Shown: in pieces, positions 42,931 to 55,404 of the stretch
Position numbering within the stretch: the stretch's first letter is position 1
Layout: every line of letters begins with the position of its first letter
DNA from: Azolla caroliniana
Lineage: Eukaryota > Polypodiophyta
Direction: 5' to 3'
Length of the DNA: 64,000 bases
NCBI GenBank assembly: GCA_043228905.1
Contig: JBHGNT010000001.1
Location: 21,452,001 to 21,516,000 of the forward strand
The notes under the pieces: model-generated
Databases searched by the model: none
What the model was told of the DNA's origin: nothing
What the model saw: the letters and a program-made list of their open reading frames with translations, nothing else
Made by a program: the position numbers and the translations under genes

Positions 42931-45605
42931 AGTGTCTCGACTGCTTGGTCGGAAAGCATAACAGAGCTACATTCCAGTCAAGACCACCAAGGAGAAGAGA
43001 AATTGCACTGGAACTAGTACACACAAATGTGTGCTACGTAGATGCCCCATCACATCGAGGTGGACAGTACTTCGTAACGTTCATTGACGACTACAATCGG
43101 AAGTTGTGGGCTTTCATACTAAAGTGAAAGAACCAAGTATTTTCATTCTTCAAGGAGTTCTAGGCTAGAGTTGAAAGTGAGTCGGGTCGGAAGTTGAAGG
43201 TTTTCTGAACCGACAATGGTGGCAAATATAGAGAGCATTTTGAAGAATATTGTAAGGCCCAAGGTATTCGAATCGCATACATAGTGCCGAAGACCCCTGA
43301 GTTGATTGGGCTTGCAGAGAGGATGAATCAGATAATTATAGAGAGCGTAAAGAACATGTTGTCGCATGCAAAGCTGCCGAAATCGTATTGGGTTGAGGTG
43401 ATGTGAATGGTTGTTTATCTGATTAACAGATCTTCCTCTGTACCATTGAAAGGTGATGTCCCAAAGAGGGTGTGGACTGGAAGGATGTCTCTTACCGACA
43501 CCTGAGGGTGTTTGGATGTTTGGTGTATATGCATGTGTCTAAGGATCAGAGCCCGAAGCTCGACAGTGAGTCGAGACTCGAAACCATGCATATTCCTGGG
43601 GTACTCAGAGGATGAGTTCGGCTACAAGTTGTGGGACTTAGTCGACAAGAAGGTAGTGAGAAGTCAGGACATAGTCTTCTTGGAAGACAAGACGATCGAG
43701 GACTAGAAACAACAAAAGTGGGAATTGACTTACCAGTTGACTCCCACTACCACCGAATTAAGAACAGTCGAACCGACACAGTCGACTATTCGGAGATAGC
43801 CAATCGGCATAGTCGAATCCAAGTCGGTCGACTCAGAGCAACCGACCAATACATATGAGTCGGAGTCTACAGAACCATTGAAGTCGATTGAGGAATACGA
43901 GTCGGAGTCGGCTAACCCTAAGCAACTAATCGACATATATGAACCCAAGGCGAGAGAAGATTCGGCAGAGACATCCGAACCATAGCCAACAACGGGTGGA
44001 AGGAGATACCCACTCAGAGAAAGGAGAGCACCGACTACATATGGCAGTCAATACATCCTCTTGACTAATGAAGGTGAGCCTGAATGCAAGACAAGATGGA
44101 CTCCTTGCACGAAAAGTATACTTACGACTTGGTGGAGCTACCAAAAGGTAAGAGAGCACTCCGGAATAAATGTGTCTACAAAGTGAAAACTGAAGAAGTC
44201 AACAGTGCACCCCGATATAAACCCCGCATTATGGTGAAGGGATTTCAAGAGAAAATCGGTGTCGACTTTGACGAGATATTCACACTAGTCGTAAAGATGA
44301 GATCAATTAGAACTGTTCTGAGCATAGCTACTAGTATGAATCTAGAGATCGAACAGTTGGATGCCAAAACAACATTCTTGCATGAGGAGCTAGACGAGGA
44401 GATCTACATGCAGTAGCACGAAGGCTTTGAGGACAAAGGAAAAGATAACCTAGTGTGTCGGCTGAAGAAAAGTTTGTATGGTTTGAAACAAGCTCCACAC
44501 CAATGGTACAAGCAGTTCAAATCCTTCATGCTAGAACACGAGTTCCACAAAACACGGGCAGATCACTGTGTGTTTGTCAAAAGGTATGATGAAGGTGACT
44601 TCTTGATTCTCTTATTATATGTGGATGACATGTTGATAGATGGACAAGAAACGAAGAGGATCGTGAGCTTGAAGAAAGCATTGGGCAAGTCGCTTTCCAT
44701 GAAAGATCTTGGATTGGCCAAATAGATTTTGGGGATGTAGATAGTTCGGGACAGAACTAAGAAAGTGTTATGGGTGTCACAAGAGAAGTATGTGACAAAG
44801 GTCCTAGAAAGATTTAACATGTCAGAAGCAAAGTCGGTCGATTCTCATTGCCGACAAACGGCAAGATGAATGTTAAGTAATGCCCGAGGAGGGAGAAGCA
44901 AAAGGGTTGAGATGAGGAAGTTATTGTATGCCTCGGCCATCGGCAATTTGATGTATGTTATGGTTTTGTACGAGACCAGACATAGCATTTGTTGTGGGGG
45001 CATTAAGTTGCTACATGAGTAATCCAGTCACAGAACATTGAGCAAGAGTGAAGTGGATACCGGGCTACTTAAAAGGCACCTTGGGGGTGTGCCTCAGGTA
45101 TGGTGTCGGAAAACCTATGCTCGAAGGTTTTACTGACTCTGACATGTCCAAGAATGTAGACTCAAGCTGATCCACATTAGGTTATGTGATGACCTATGTA
45201 GGGGGAGCAATGGCATGGCGATCAAGACTGCAGAAGTCTGTGGCCTTGTCGACCACAGTGGCAGAGTATATGGCCGTGGTAGAGGCCGGCAATGAGTTGA
45301 TTTGGATGAAGAATTTCCTTAGTGAACTAGGAATGAAGCAAGAGAGATTCCTACTTCACTATGATCATCAGAATGCCATACATCTAGCCAAGAACGTTGC
45401 ATACCACTCCTGAACCAATCATATACAGAGGAGGTATCACTTGTTGCGGAAGAAAGTGCACAAGGGGGAGTTTACCCTTGGGAAGATCCATACTCACGAC
45501 AATGGATCCGGCATGCTCACGAAGAACCTACCGATGGATAGACTCAGAGTGTGTTGACAGAAGACATGACTAACTGACTCCACCCACATGAGTGGAGGGG
45601 GAGTT
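42931..45605 (+). pseudogene. Degenerate Copia pol, copy 2 (with more of the 5' part)
   Basis: Same element as 1-2095 plus 580 bp more at its left: GAG-pre-integrase (CLDCLVGKHNRATFQS), integrase start (LELVHTNVC, YFVTFIDDYNRKLWAF) and ERMNQIIIESVKNML. Many stops and frameshifts. One of the substitutions between the copies (45259) turns the Gly of STTGAEYM into Val. Confidence 0.9.
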
Positions 45606-45804
45606 TGTTAGGAATATGTCCCTCCTATGGGAGAAGCCGACTGTTTGACTTGGGAAGAGCCGACAATCGAAGACACAGAGTAGTTGACTGGTCGGGCTAA
45701 GAACCGAAAGTCGAAGACACTGAGAGTCGACTGAGAGAGAGTCAACCAGGAGAGTTGACAGCAAGTGATCCAAGTTGAAGGCACGACCGACAAGGAGTAA
45801 TTCA
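45606..45804 (+). mobile_element. Truncated Copia 3' LTR (copy 2)
   Basis: TGTTAGGAATATG after the polypurine tract, as at 2096. Confidence 0.7.
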
Positions 45805-46806
45805 AAATAGAACAAATCAAACTATCTCATTATCACAATCTAATTATATTAATTCTATTCTCCAAAGATTTGATATGCTCCATAATAAGCCCATTAGTAC
45901 TCCTCTTACCTCTCCTTGTAAACTCTCAAATGATGATTCTCCAAAAACAGAACGAGAAATTTCCGAAATGAAGGATGTACCTTAGAAACAAATCTTTGAG
46001 TGTATAAGATATCTAGTAAGTTGTACACGTCCAAATATTTGTTTCGCCGCTAGTTTTCTTTCTTGTTTCATGGCTAATCTAGGACCAAAGCATTGGATCG
46101 CGGTCAAGCAATTACTATGATATTTGAAGCATACTCAACATTATGCGTTGACTTGCTCGTTTCATGGCTAATCTAGGACCAAAGCATTGGATCGCGGTCA
46201 AGCGATTACTACGATATCTAAAGCATATTCAACATTATGCAATTGACTTACTCGCTTCATGGCTAATCCAGGACCAAAGCATTGGATCGCGGTCAAGCGA
46301 TTTCTACAATATTTGAAGCAAACTCAACATTATGTGTTGACTTAGTCGGCCACACAATCTAAGTCGACCACGCTTGTGCAAGGATGGACACACCCCTCCA
46401 GTCAACTAATTGGTTGGTCTGACTCCGATTGGGGGGGAGAAGTGGACCGTCGCAAATCAACAGTTGGCTATGTCTACACAGTAGGTGGTGGTGGGATTTC
46501 TTGGAAGTTGAAAAAACAAACTACCATGGCATTGTCGTCCACCGCAACTGAATATGTTGTCGTGGCTTTGGCGGCTAAAGAAGGCATATGGATTAAATCA
46601 ATGATCGTGGAATTTAACCTATTTATTATTCCAATTGTGACTTTGTTTTGCGATAATCAATATTGTATCAAGCTAGCCAACAATCCTAAGATGAGTGACA
46701 ATATACATCACGTGGACTTAAAACATCACTTTCTTCGTGATCTCATTGAAACAAAGAAGATAGAGCTAAAGTTTGCTCCCACTCATCAAATGTGGGCTGA
46801 TTTTTA
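45805..46806 (+). pseudogene. Copia RT end and RNase H of a second family
   Basis: Continues past the duplication breakpoint as RNase H: SDSDWGGEVDRRKSTVGYVY, ISWKLKKQTTMALSSTATEY (Glu of the catalytic set retained), FCDNQYCIKLANNPK and DLKHHFLRD. Ends at a TAA at 46805. The upstream part has the 94-95 bp triplication (46066-46345) and stops. Confidence 0.88.
46066..46345 (+). repeat. Three tandem 94-95 bp units (copy 2)
   Basis: Same triplication as 2556-2835. Confidence 0.85.
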
Positions 46807-46923
46807 ACGGAACCTCTTCAATGTTCTAAACACATTATTTGTTGCAAGCAAGTTCGATTAATTGATGTAATTGAACACAAAGATGAAAATGTACACTTCA
46901 AAAAACTTTTGCTTAGGGGTGAG

Positions 46924-47097
46924 TGTGGAAAATAATAATCGAAAATAAATAAATAAATGTTATTTGGAGTTAGTTACTAGTTTCTTCGGAAGACGGTATT
47001 ATTATTTAGTGTAATTCTTAGGGTCTTATAAAGCCACCAGGGACCACCATCGTTGTAATTCTTAGGTCTCTCTCTCTCCTTTTCTTCTTTTCCTACA
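46924..47097 (+). repeat. Short Copia 3' LTR (about 174 bp)
   Basis: Starts TGTGGAAAATAATAATCG after gcttaggggtgag and ends TTCCTACA, with a TATAAAG at about 47018 and a CT tract near 47070. It fits as the 3' LTR of the preceding RNase H remnant. Edges are inferred. Confidence 0.6.
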
Positions 47098-47551
47098 AGG
47101 TGCCATAGCTTGGAGATCTCGCCTCCAAAAATGTATTTTCGTGTTTACTGTAAAAAATTCCTGCTACAGGATAAAAACAAGATATCATGTCAAAGATTGT
47201 ATGCAACAGAAACACTTTCATATCATTGTTTGTCTCATCTAGAGGTAGAAAGACATTTGAATTTAGTTATAAATATATTAAGAGGACAATGTAATGGCAA
47301 AGGATGTCAATACATGAATTGGAAAGTGGGTTTCAATGGACCGACAAAAATACAACAATGTACTAGATAATGGCAAGAAGAATCTGACATAAATGAGTGA
47401 GAGTTTAAAAGTGTGGTTTCCGTGGAAGTGTAGAAGTGGAAGGATGTATGATGCTGAAAAGGCAAAGAGACTTAAAGCATCTTTGTGATGTTGATCTCAA
47501 AAGTAAGTTTGAAGGGAGGGAGTTTGAATAAAAAGGCGCACAAACATAACA
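47098..47551. other. Unassigned spacer
   Basis: An 86-codon frame at 47110-47370 has faint Copia RT-linker flavour but no diagnostic motif. Nothing else recognised. Confidence 0.4.
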
Positions 47552-48689
47552 CTAAAACAAGGTAGCAACAATTATAAAGAATGCCAAGGAAAATTTCAAA
47601 AAAGCTGTGAGTTTGCATGGAGAGCTAGAAGAAGAGGAAGAGGAGGAAGAGGAGGAAGAGTTAGAGGTATCTGCTAGTTGAACAATGAAGGTACAAGCAT
47701 CCTTAGAAGGGTTGGTGGTAACGATTCGACCCAAGCCATTGAAAGAGCAAGCACCAATCTTTTGGTTTTGGCGCTGGAAGTATTCGTTAAATGCATACGA
47801 TGCATTCCCGTTGGCGTCTAGCACTTGATTGCACGAGCAACCATAGCCAAGCGATGTACAATCCGAATTCGAACAAGCATACATCACACTTTTGCCTAAA
47901 GCCGACAAGTCTTGTGCATGGGTGTCCAGGACACACCATTGTTGCTTCAAATACTTGACACCGGTGGCCCCGACGAGAGGTTTCGGTTTCCCATCGGGTC
48001 CACGCCAAGAAAGGCTATACTTAGGCGTACCATCGTAGCTGAGAAGACCCCAATGTCTCTCGAAGTTGCCGGGGGCGACGCTCTTGAGGTCTTCATCGAT
48101 GAGGGTGAAGAGATAGACGTGGAAGGCTTGGTTGGGACGTCTGGGGGTGCCGGCATTGCTGTACAAATGGTCGAGGAGGCCTTGGTTGAACTTCTGGGCA
48201 TAGCCGACGTTTGCGTTGACGTCGCCGTCGGTGGGCCACCCGATCTCACCCACGATGATGCTCATGTTGCCGTAGCCTTCCCGGGAGAGGGCCACGACGA
48301 GCGAGTCATAGGTCGCGTCAAACACGTTGCGGTACGTGTACGGCCCATCGGCCACCACCGTATTCGCATTCGCATTCGCATCGGCATCGGCATCGGCAGA
48401 GGAGAAGAAGGCATAGTCAACGGGGAAGTTCTTGTCTGCATAGATGCTCAAGTATGGGTAGATGTTGATGGTGAAGGGGCAATCGTTTAGAGCCAGGAAC
48501 TCGACGATCTGCAGTATGTGGGAGGCTATGTCCGGCCGGAATGTAGACTGGGATGGGCGAGGAGAAGAAGAGGAGAGGATATTGTGGGCGTTGAGGGGGA
48601 CGGTGGCCTTCACCTGGGAGCCCAGGCCTGCAGCGTCCAGGGCCATCTGCACGTTCTTCAGCGCAGGATAGGTGTAGTAGGTATTATAG

Positions 48690-48732
<43 letters not shown>

Positions 48733-48824
48733 ACGTTCCGTTGTTGTAGGTGTTGTCGGCGGTGGCGGCATGCAGGTACGGCTCCTGGTTCCCCACCGCC
48801 ACGTACCTCATCATCCCCTTCTTC

Positions 48825-48855
<31 letters not shown>

Positions 48856-49150
48856 ATGGCAGCACCACCTTATTGTGCACCCACACATTGGCCGCCTCCG
48901 GATCCTCCGCCAGCCCTCTCAGCATGTCATTGCCTATGCCCACCATCACCTCTGCATCCTCCATGCCCCACAATGCCCTCAGGATCTCATCCCCATCGCC
49001 ATCGCCATCGCCAATGAGCTTCACCCTGCTAATCCCATTGCTCTTCAGCATTCTCGCCACCACTTGAGGGGGCAGAGGATGAGATGACTGCGTCCCCCAA
49101 TTCACCCCCACATTCTGTGTGGCAGCAGCCATGGCCGCCTCGCCGCCACA

Positions 49151-49186
<36 letters not shown>

Positions 49187-49330
49187 CACAATGCTCCTCA
49201 CGGCGAAAAGCAAAAAGCAGCCGCTGCTGTTCATGCCCTGTGGCGGCTGCAGCCTCTTGTGGATCCTCGTTTCTTGTGCCTGTCCTCCTCCTCCTCCTCC
49301 CCCTCCCCCTCCTCGCATCATCATCATCAT
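47552..49330 (-). CDS. Glucan endo-1,3-beta-glucosidase (GH17) with X8/CBM43 and GPI signal
   Basis: A single-exon frame of 592 residues that hydrolyses callose/laminarin-type beta-1,3-glucan at the cell surface or plasmodesmata. ATG 49330 gives MMMMM plus poly-Gly; the ATG at 49234 (residue 33, MNSSGCFLLFAVRSIVVV) gives a better signal peptide and is the likelier start. GH17 domain (about 73-420): VGVNWG start, acid/base region MRYVAVGNQEPYL and nucleophile loop VGEIGWPTDG. X8 module: WCVLD, YACSNSDCTSLGYGCSC, YAFNEYFQ. C-terminus: Ser13, then a hydrophobic tail typical of GPI attachment. Odd points: homopolymer tracts of Val, Asn, Gly and Ser plus Asp-Gly and Ala-Asp repeats from trinucleotide runs. 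Relatives read AVGNEP where this has AVGNQEP, one extra residue beside the acid/base Glu. Confidence 0.92.
48693..48731 (-). repeat. (AAC)n tract coding poly-Asn in the glucanase
   Basis: GTT/GTTGTT run on the plus strand giving 14 consecutive Asn codons. A second AAC run at 48826-48855 gives nine more. Both lie in surface loops of the GH17 domain, next to the acid/base region. Confidence 0.92.
49151..49189 (-). repeat. (GTA/GTG)n tract coding poly-Val in the signal peptide
   Basis: An ACT run on the plus strand gives about 13 Val codons forming the hydrophobic core of the predicted signal peptide. Confidence 0.9.
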
Positions 49331-51325
49331 GAATGTCCTTCAGAAATGAATGAATGTAGAAATGGTTGCAGCATTCATTGATGGAGGAGGAGCGATTGTA
49401 GTCGAGACGACAGAAGAAGAAGAAGAAGAAGAAGAAGAAGAGATATGAGAGATTCTTTGCTCTTTCTCTCATTAATCACTTGAATGAATATTCGAGTCTT
49501 CCTGTGTACTGCACTGCATGCAAACCCCCCAAAGTGGAGTGGGTTTGAAGGAGAAGGAATCAGAAAGATCCGTGCCTATGCTAGTCTAGGGTAGTGGGAG
49601 AGAGAGAGAGAGCGCGAGAGAGACGACAGGAATAATTCCAACCTTCTCCTCTCGTCGCATGGGTATTTACCGTATACATATGTATAGAATATATATATGT
49701 GTGTGTGTGTGTGTATCAGTATGTATCACTGGTATGTATATGTATACAGTATATATATATACGTATACGGTATATGTATGTATGTATTGTTAATTTTTGG
49801 CATGATTTAAGTAAGGTTGGGCATTCATGCCCCGGATGGTTAGCAATCGAGGTCATGCGATCGATCTTAGTTTGAACACGAGTGTCCCACCCAATGATGG
49901 CTTCTTTCAGTTCAGATTCCAAAACACACACACACCATTATTCATTATCCTTTCACTTGAGAATGAATACATATGGGTAACATCGGCAACATTGCCCACA
50001 CACATTTTCTTCTTCTCTGTCTCAGCTTGTCAAGAAATACAGGATTACACCACTTGGCTTTCAACATGAAAGTTTTCTTTCTAGTAATGGACCACCTTTT
50101 TTTGGTACATGTTGATGTTGATCGTGTATCGATACATACTGTGAAAAACCCATATTGTTATACTTCGTCAAATAAACGAATCACCATCAATGTGCTTAAT
50201 TATAATTTATTGCCATACTTGCCTTACCCACATTCTCACCTAATCTCCTCCACTTGTTGAAACCATATCATCATCAATACACTTGTTGAGAGTTGCCAAG
50301 TTGATTCCTTGTAAAATTGAGTCATCATACATCACTTTTTGCTTGCAAGAATGAACATTCGTCGTAGTTTTAAAATTTTCATAAGAAAGATGCTCTTAGA
50401 AATACTAATACATAGCTTTTCTGTAATAGACTCACAATAATTGATATTCAAATGGCCTAGGATTTGACTTCACTCCAAATAAATTTGGTGGCCCTCCCTG
50501 GAAAGAATGTGACAACAGAAGACTAGTAAATTGCACAATTTGCCCGTACCCAAAATTGACCCTAATTGTATTGCACTCCATCCTAATGCCAACCTTTCAT
50601 TGGCTCTTACCATTTTGGAGACTTGTATAAGGTATGAAATTTCCATCTGTGAAGTTTTCGAGTGAAGTTTTTTTGGCCACATATCCCCAAATCATCACAA
50701 CATTGAGCAAATTTTTGAGTTTAAACACCATCCACCTTAGACCACTAACTTGTGCACCTGGAATTAGTTGTTGAACACAACATATGAAGTCTCATAGGTC
50801 AAAGATAGTTTATATCATAAGGTTCATTGTGCTACATGCCCTTGTAATATTAAAGAAAGGTCAAGAGTTCAAATCTCGTTCTACTGAAGAAACCAAACAT
50901 ACCATTCTAAAAATGGAGTGCAAAAAGCTAAAAAGTCTCTCGAGTTGTTCAAAATCAACTCTGATGGACATACGATGCCAAGCCATCATCCAATTGTTTC
51001 ATCACATTTATGAGTTTGTTCATTACCTCAAAGTGCACGGAAAACTTAAGACATCATATCCAACATATTATCATGACGATAAAATAAAATGCTTACACCA
51101 AGTTGTCTTCAAAGTCTAAATCATCATCAATATTGAAAGAAACAGAAGTGAAGGAAAAGCATCACTAAGGTGCGTATGGATTTTCCAAAAAGAAGATCAT
51201 CGAAGAGATAATAATAATCAATCACCTGTGTCCAAACTGAAAACACATTATACAATGCACACCAATTAGTAAACGCCATCATTTTTGGTTTATGTGTATC
51301 TTGTTTTTTTTAAATATCAGAGGCT
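49331..51325. other. Intergenic, between the glucanase and the kinase
   Basis: The glucanase's 5' flank has a (GAA)n tract at 49413-49440, GA repeats at 49601-49622 and TG/TA repeats at 49690-49790. From 49800 to 51325 there is AT-rich DNA with frames under 115 codons. A tRNA-like ggtcaagagttcaaatctc near 50862 could be a SINE scrap. No gene supported. Confidence 0.6.
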
Positions 51326-51668
51326 CTATTCCAAAGTCATGGGGCTAGTGAGACAACAACCTCGGAATCTCGCTGTTCCCACAGTTCTTGTAATGATGTC
51401 TTGAGCTTCTAACAGCATCAACACAACATCAGAGAATGGAGGTCTTATTTCTGGATTTGAATCCCAACACCGAGTCATAATTTCAACAAGAATGGCAGGA
51501 CAATTTGGAGGAATCTCAGGTCTCACACCTTTACTCACAACTGCAAATGCAGCTTGTATTGCAGTCATGTTCTGAAATGGAAATTTCCCAGTAACAAGCT
51601 CCCAAAGCACTATACCAAAACTATACACATCGACTTTATGAGTATAAGGACGGTGTTGTATCATCTCC
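51326..51668 (-). CDS. Raf-like protein kinase, exon 2 (C-terminal)
   Basis: The second coding exon of the kinase whose first exon is 55405-56252. It opens after an acceptor TGTCCCAG and completes the Pro codon of the APE motif (CC|G GAG ATG). It encodes [53 protein letters not shown] and [13 protein letters not shown], ending in a TAA/TGA at 51326. The tail ARFRCC-x-QPMT is characteristic of the plant STY/C-group Raf-like kinases. The two exons sum to 1191 nt, 396 residues, in frame. Confidence 0.93.
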
Positions 51669-54600
51669 CTGGGACAAGGTAAATCAACAAGCAAATTAGC
51701 TATTAACATTCTTAGTACAAACAACTACCCTTCAGTTGTACATACATCATAATATAGCCATAGCAAACAGCTAATGTCTTATTTAGTACAGATAATGGAA
51801 CTATAACAAACCACTAACATTCAGTATACGGACATATAATTGAACCATAACAGCTAACGTTGAGTAAATATATAATAGAACCATAGTATGAACCATATGT
51901 GCCATACGTACCATACGTTTCAATCATTCGCGTAAGAAAAACACCCCCAAAGAATGATAAATACCATACTTTTGGATTAACTATTTATTATGAGGTAAAT
52001 AAGCCTAAAAAATGGGAAAAAAACAAAAAAAACAAAAAAAACAAAAAAAAAAACACAAGAATGTTTGAATAACATTCGCATTCGTTTTCCAACGTAGGAA
52101 AACGAATGTTATGCCAAACGAACACGAATTTTACGTATAGTTAACGTTTAGTACATTTATAATTAATTTCAGTATACGGACATATAATAGAACCATAACA
52201 ACTAACGTTTAGTAAATATATAATAGAACCATAGCACACAGTTAACGTTTAGTACATTTATAATTAATTCCTTAGGTACTGTATCGTCTCCTTGGGACAA
52301 GCACAACAAAGTAACTTTTAGTACATATATAAAATAATCATATAACAACTAACAAACTCTTATCACGTGTACAATGAGTTTCTACAGTTTTGTATCCTCT
52401 CCTTAAAACAAGCCCAACAAAAAAAACTCTCAGCAAAATATTATACACATACAAGCACGCATGCATATATATAACTACAACAAATCCCTAAAGTTCAGTA
52501 CATAATGAAATAGCATGTATATCATGGGTTGTTGTGTAATGTCACTGGGAACAAGCGTGACAAACAACTAGCTTTTAGTACATGAATAAAGCAATTATAA
52601 GGTGTAATATCTTCTCTTTGAAATAAGCACCACACATATAAATAGAACAATAAGTCGATTTCAGTATTCTATACACTTAAAGAGAACCACATTTTTGTAC
52701 AGATGTGAAAGGACATGTCCCTAATCATCATCACTTAAAACATCTAAATGGCTAGCAACACTTCATGCTTCTTTAAGTAAAGTAAAATACCTAAGAATTA
52801 TAGTTAAAGAAATTTTATTCTAGTATGAAACTCCAAGTCATCCATTTCTAAAACTTTCCTATCTCGTCACATACATTCCCAACCCATTTCAAACGCTCTG
52901 GATTCAAAATACAACATTGACGGAGAGATGATTTGATGATAAAACATGGCCAACATGTATCAATAAATGACTTTGCAATATGACTTGTTTGAAGAGATGA
53001 GTACCAAGAAGTCCCTCATGACATAGAAATGTAGCACTGCTAAAGGAGGCAGATTTTTATTGAACGAGTTTTGGCAAGCTTTTATAAAAGAAATAAACAA
53101 TTGTTTAAAAGAGAGTCTTTCGTTGAAGAGTTTATAGTTTTTGACTGACCATGAAGGCAGTCATATTAACAATGCTTTCGCCCAAGGAAATTTGAAGATG
53201 AAAGAGAAAATTTTGAAAATGAGGAAGAGGAAGAGGCAGTATTTTTAAATTTTATGGATCTGATGGAGGATCCTAAAGTTCATGCACCTGATGCACAAGG
53301 TTTCCAAGAGAACATGGTAATTATTGGTTACATTGGTGGAGTATAGCACAATCATTACACCATGCAAATTTCCATTTCCTTGGTTTCTAGACTCCTGTGT
53401 TCAATCTTAGCCTACAATACATTATGATTAATTATCCCAAATCTAAAACAAATCATACCTATCCAAAATCAAGGGGTAAGTGCACTAAAGACTAAGCTAG
53501 ACTGTTTATCTCGATGTTGGAGAGTTACTACATTTCATAGTGTGAATGTCCACACCTTTGTGGGATAATCAAGATGCAGGTGTAAATGGTTTGGAATGGA
53601 ATTTGTTTCCTTGGTTTTTAAGGGCTATGTGGCTAAGTTCATCACTGATGATGGAAGCAATGGCATCTGAATGTAAAATTTGAACATAGTGCTCAATGAA
53701 TTCACGGTCTTAAAGTCTTAAGAACCATCTATCCAGTTTTCTGTCAAAGCATAACAAGAGTGTGTAAGGTTTCTAAAAACATCAATGGGAATGCATACAA
53801 CTAACAGCTAGAGTGAAAACCTCATTTTGCCCTGAATTCCAGCACCATCTTCCACTAATTAAAAGAAATACAGAAAATCGGCATCATGTTCAGGGAAAAT
53901 CAGTGTCACTTTCCATAAGCAGCAAGCATTCTAAAATATAGTAGTATAGTAATATTTTCTGGGGTGGAGTTTCCAATTTTTATGCATTTTTCTAGGAATT
54001 TATCACCATTACACTGAATATTCAGATTAGCAACATCATCATCATCTTCATCATAACGGTAACAACATGTGGATTCTCGGAAATGGAACCTTACCATCAT
54101 TTCTAAAGGTGTGGAACCATAAGCTTGTTTGAAAATCAAGCACACGGAAAATCCTCGTTTTTAACGTTTGGCCTTCATATTATATAATATGAAAACCCTA
54201 GTTTTTCTTCCCAAAATCAAAAATTTCTTGGATTTTTACTTTTTCCACAGGATTTCTTTTGCAGTTGTTCTTCCTTCTCATTGTTTTACTTGAGGCTCAT
54301 TCATGCTGCAATGTTCACTACAATTCTCTTCCTTACTCTTTCTCCTCTCTAATTCTTTTTCTGCATTCTAAGGAATCTTAATTATTATTTAATCTGTAGA
54401 ATCTTGATCTTTGGAATGCTTCTATGCTTACATTTAACCAGTGGGTTGTTTTCACCATACTTTAATGCATAATGCTATCTTAAGCCATATACACCATACA
54501 CGTAATACATCATCTAAAGTTCAAAACATTTATATTTCATTGCCTTACAGATTGGACATAACAAAAAGGTATAGGGATCTAGAGAAAGCTTCTTTTATTC

Positions 54601-55404
54601 TATGCTTCCGTGCAATGCAGGAATTTTCTTGTGGTGTCATAACCTAGAAAATCAGAAAGAAGTTTATCATATTACAGTAATTGGTCCATTAGTTTTTAGC
54701 TGCACCACATTTTGGAAACCTGTTTCCAGATACTCCCTTGGATATAAATACTTGAACACTCACCAAGTGTCACTTTTATGTGATGGCAGAATAAGTTACC
54801 CAAACCTTGTTGTAAGAAAGTCTATGAAGACACTTATTGCAGCTAAAAACACACTTCAAGATAGTTCTTCCAATAAATTATATTTTAATTTTTCATTGTT
54901 AGACATCATACATGCTATTATTTTGGCATGCATTTACAGAAACAAAAAACGATTGACATAACTTGGCGCAACAAGGTTCATAGTGCACGTCATAGTATAA
55001 AAAATTACTGTAGACATGGGAAACCCTCAAGAATATACATCCAGAGCACAATTAGTTAATAAAAATGAGGGAAAAACCCTTGAATACCTCTGAGTTCTTC
55101 GTATTTACTCCTCCAATGTGCATAGGATTTTGTTATTTCCCAAATGCCCTTGGTCAAGCGATTGTATATGCTATTTGAGTAATTATATGACCAACTCATC
55201 CCATTCTCTCTCTTTTGCGGGGTTTTTGGATGGATCCTTGTACGGCTAAACGTACCGACTGGGGTTGAGCCCCGGGATTTCACAGCGGACTTGCCAAAGG
55301 ACATTGCGGGAGAAAAAGAAGAACTCAGGGGTATTTTTAGAGTGTGTTTCTTCCCTTGATTAAAACAAAGAGGTTAAAAGAAAAAAAGAAAAAGCACTAC
55401 TTAC
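51669..55404 (-). other. Kinase intron, 3.7 kb
   Basis: Donor CCCC|GTAAGTAG at 55404 and acceptor TTGTCCCAG ending at 51669, both canonical. AT-rich, with an (A)6-8C interrupted tract at 52018-52060 and a group of imperfect tandem repeats at about 51769-52263. Frames inside (53906-54145; 54602-54961) show no domain and are taken as noise. Confidence 0.9.
51769..52263. repeat. Imperfect tandem repeats in the kinase intron
   Basis: Recurring words such as cagtatacggacatataat, agaaccata and aactaacgtttagta, with spacing of about 60-100 bp. The unit is degenerate and partly palindromic in composition. Confidence 0.75.

Larger units (their letters stand above)
43511..46420 (+). repeat. Long direct repeat, copy 2
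   Basis: Counterpart of 1-2910. Here the sequence continues undisturbed to both sides, so copy 2 preserves the older arrangement. Confidence 0.95.

Noticed and set aside
48518-49087. 189-codon plus-strand frame antisense to the glucanase
   Set aside because: Runs of Val/Ile codons are the mirror of Asn and Val tracts in the sense gene.
50784-51119. 111-codon frame in the intergenic region
   Set aside because: No domain, biased AT composition and no supporting context.
54602-54961. 119-codon frame inside the kinase intron
   Set aside because: No recognisable domain, AT-rich, and the flanking exons splice over it with canonical sites.
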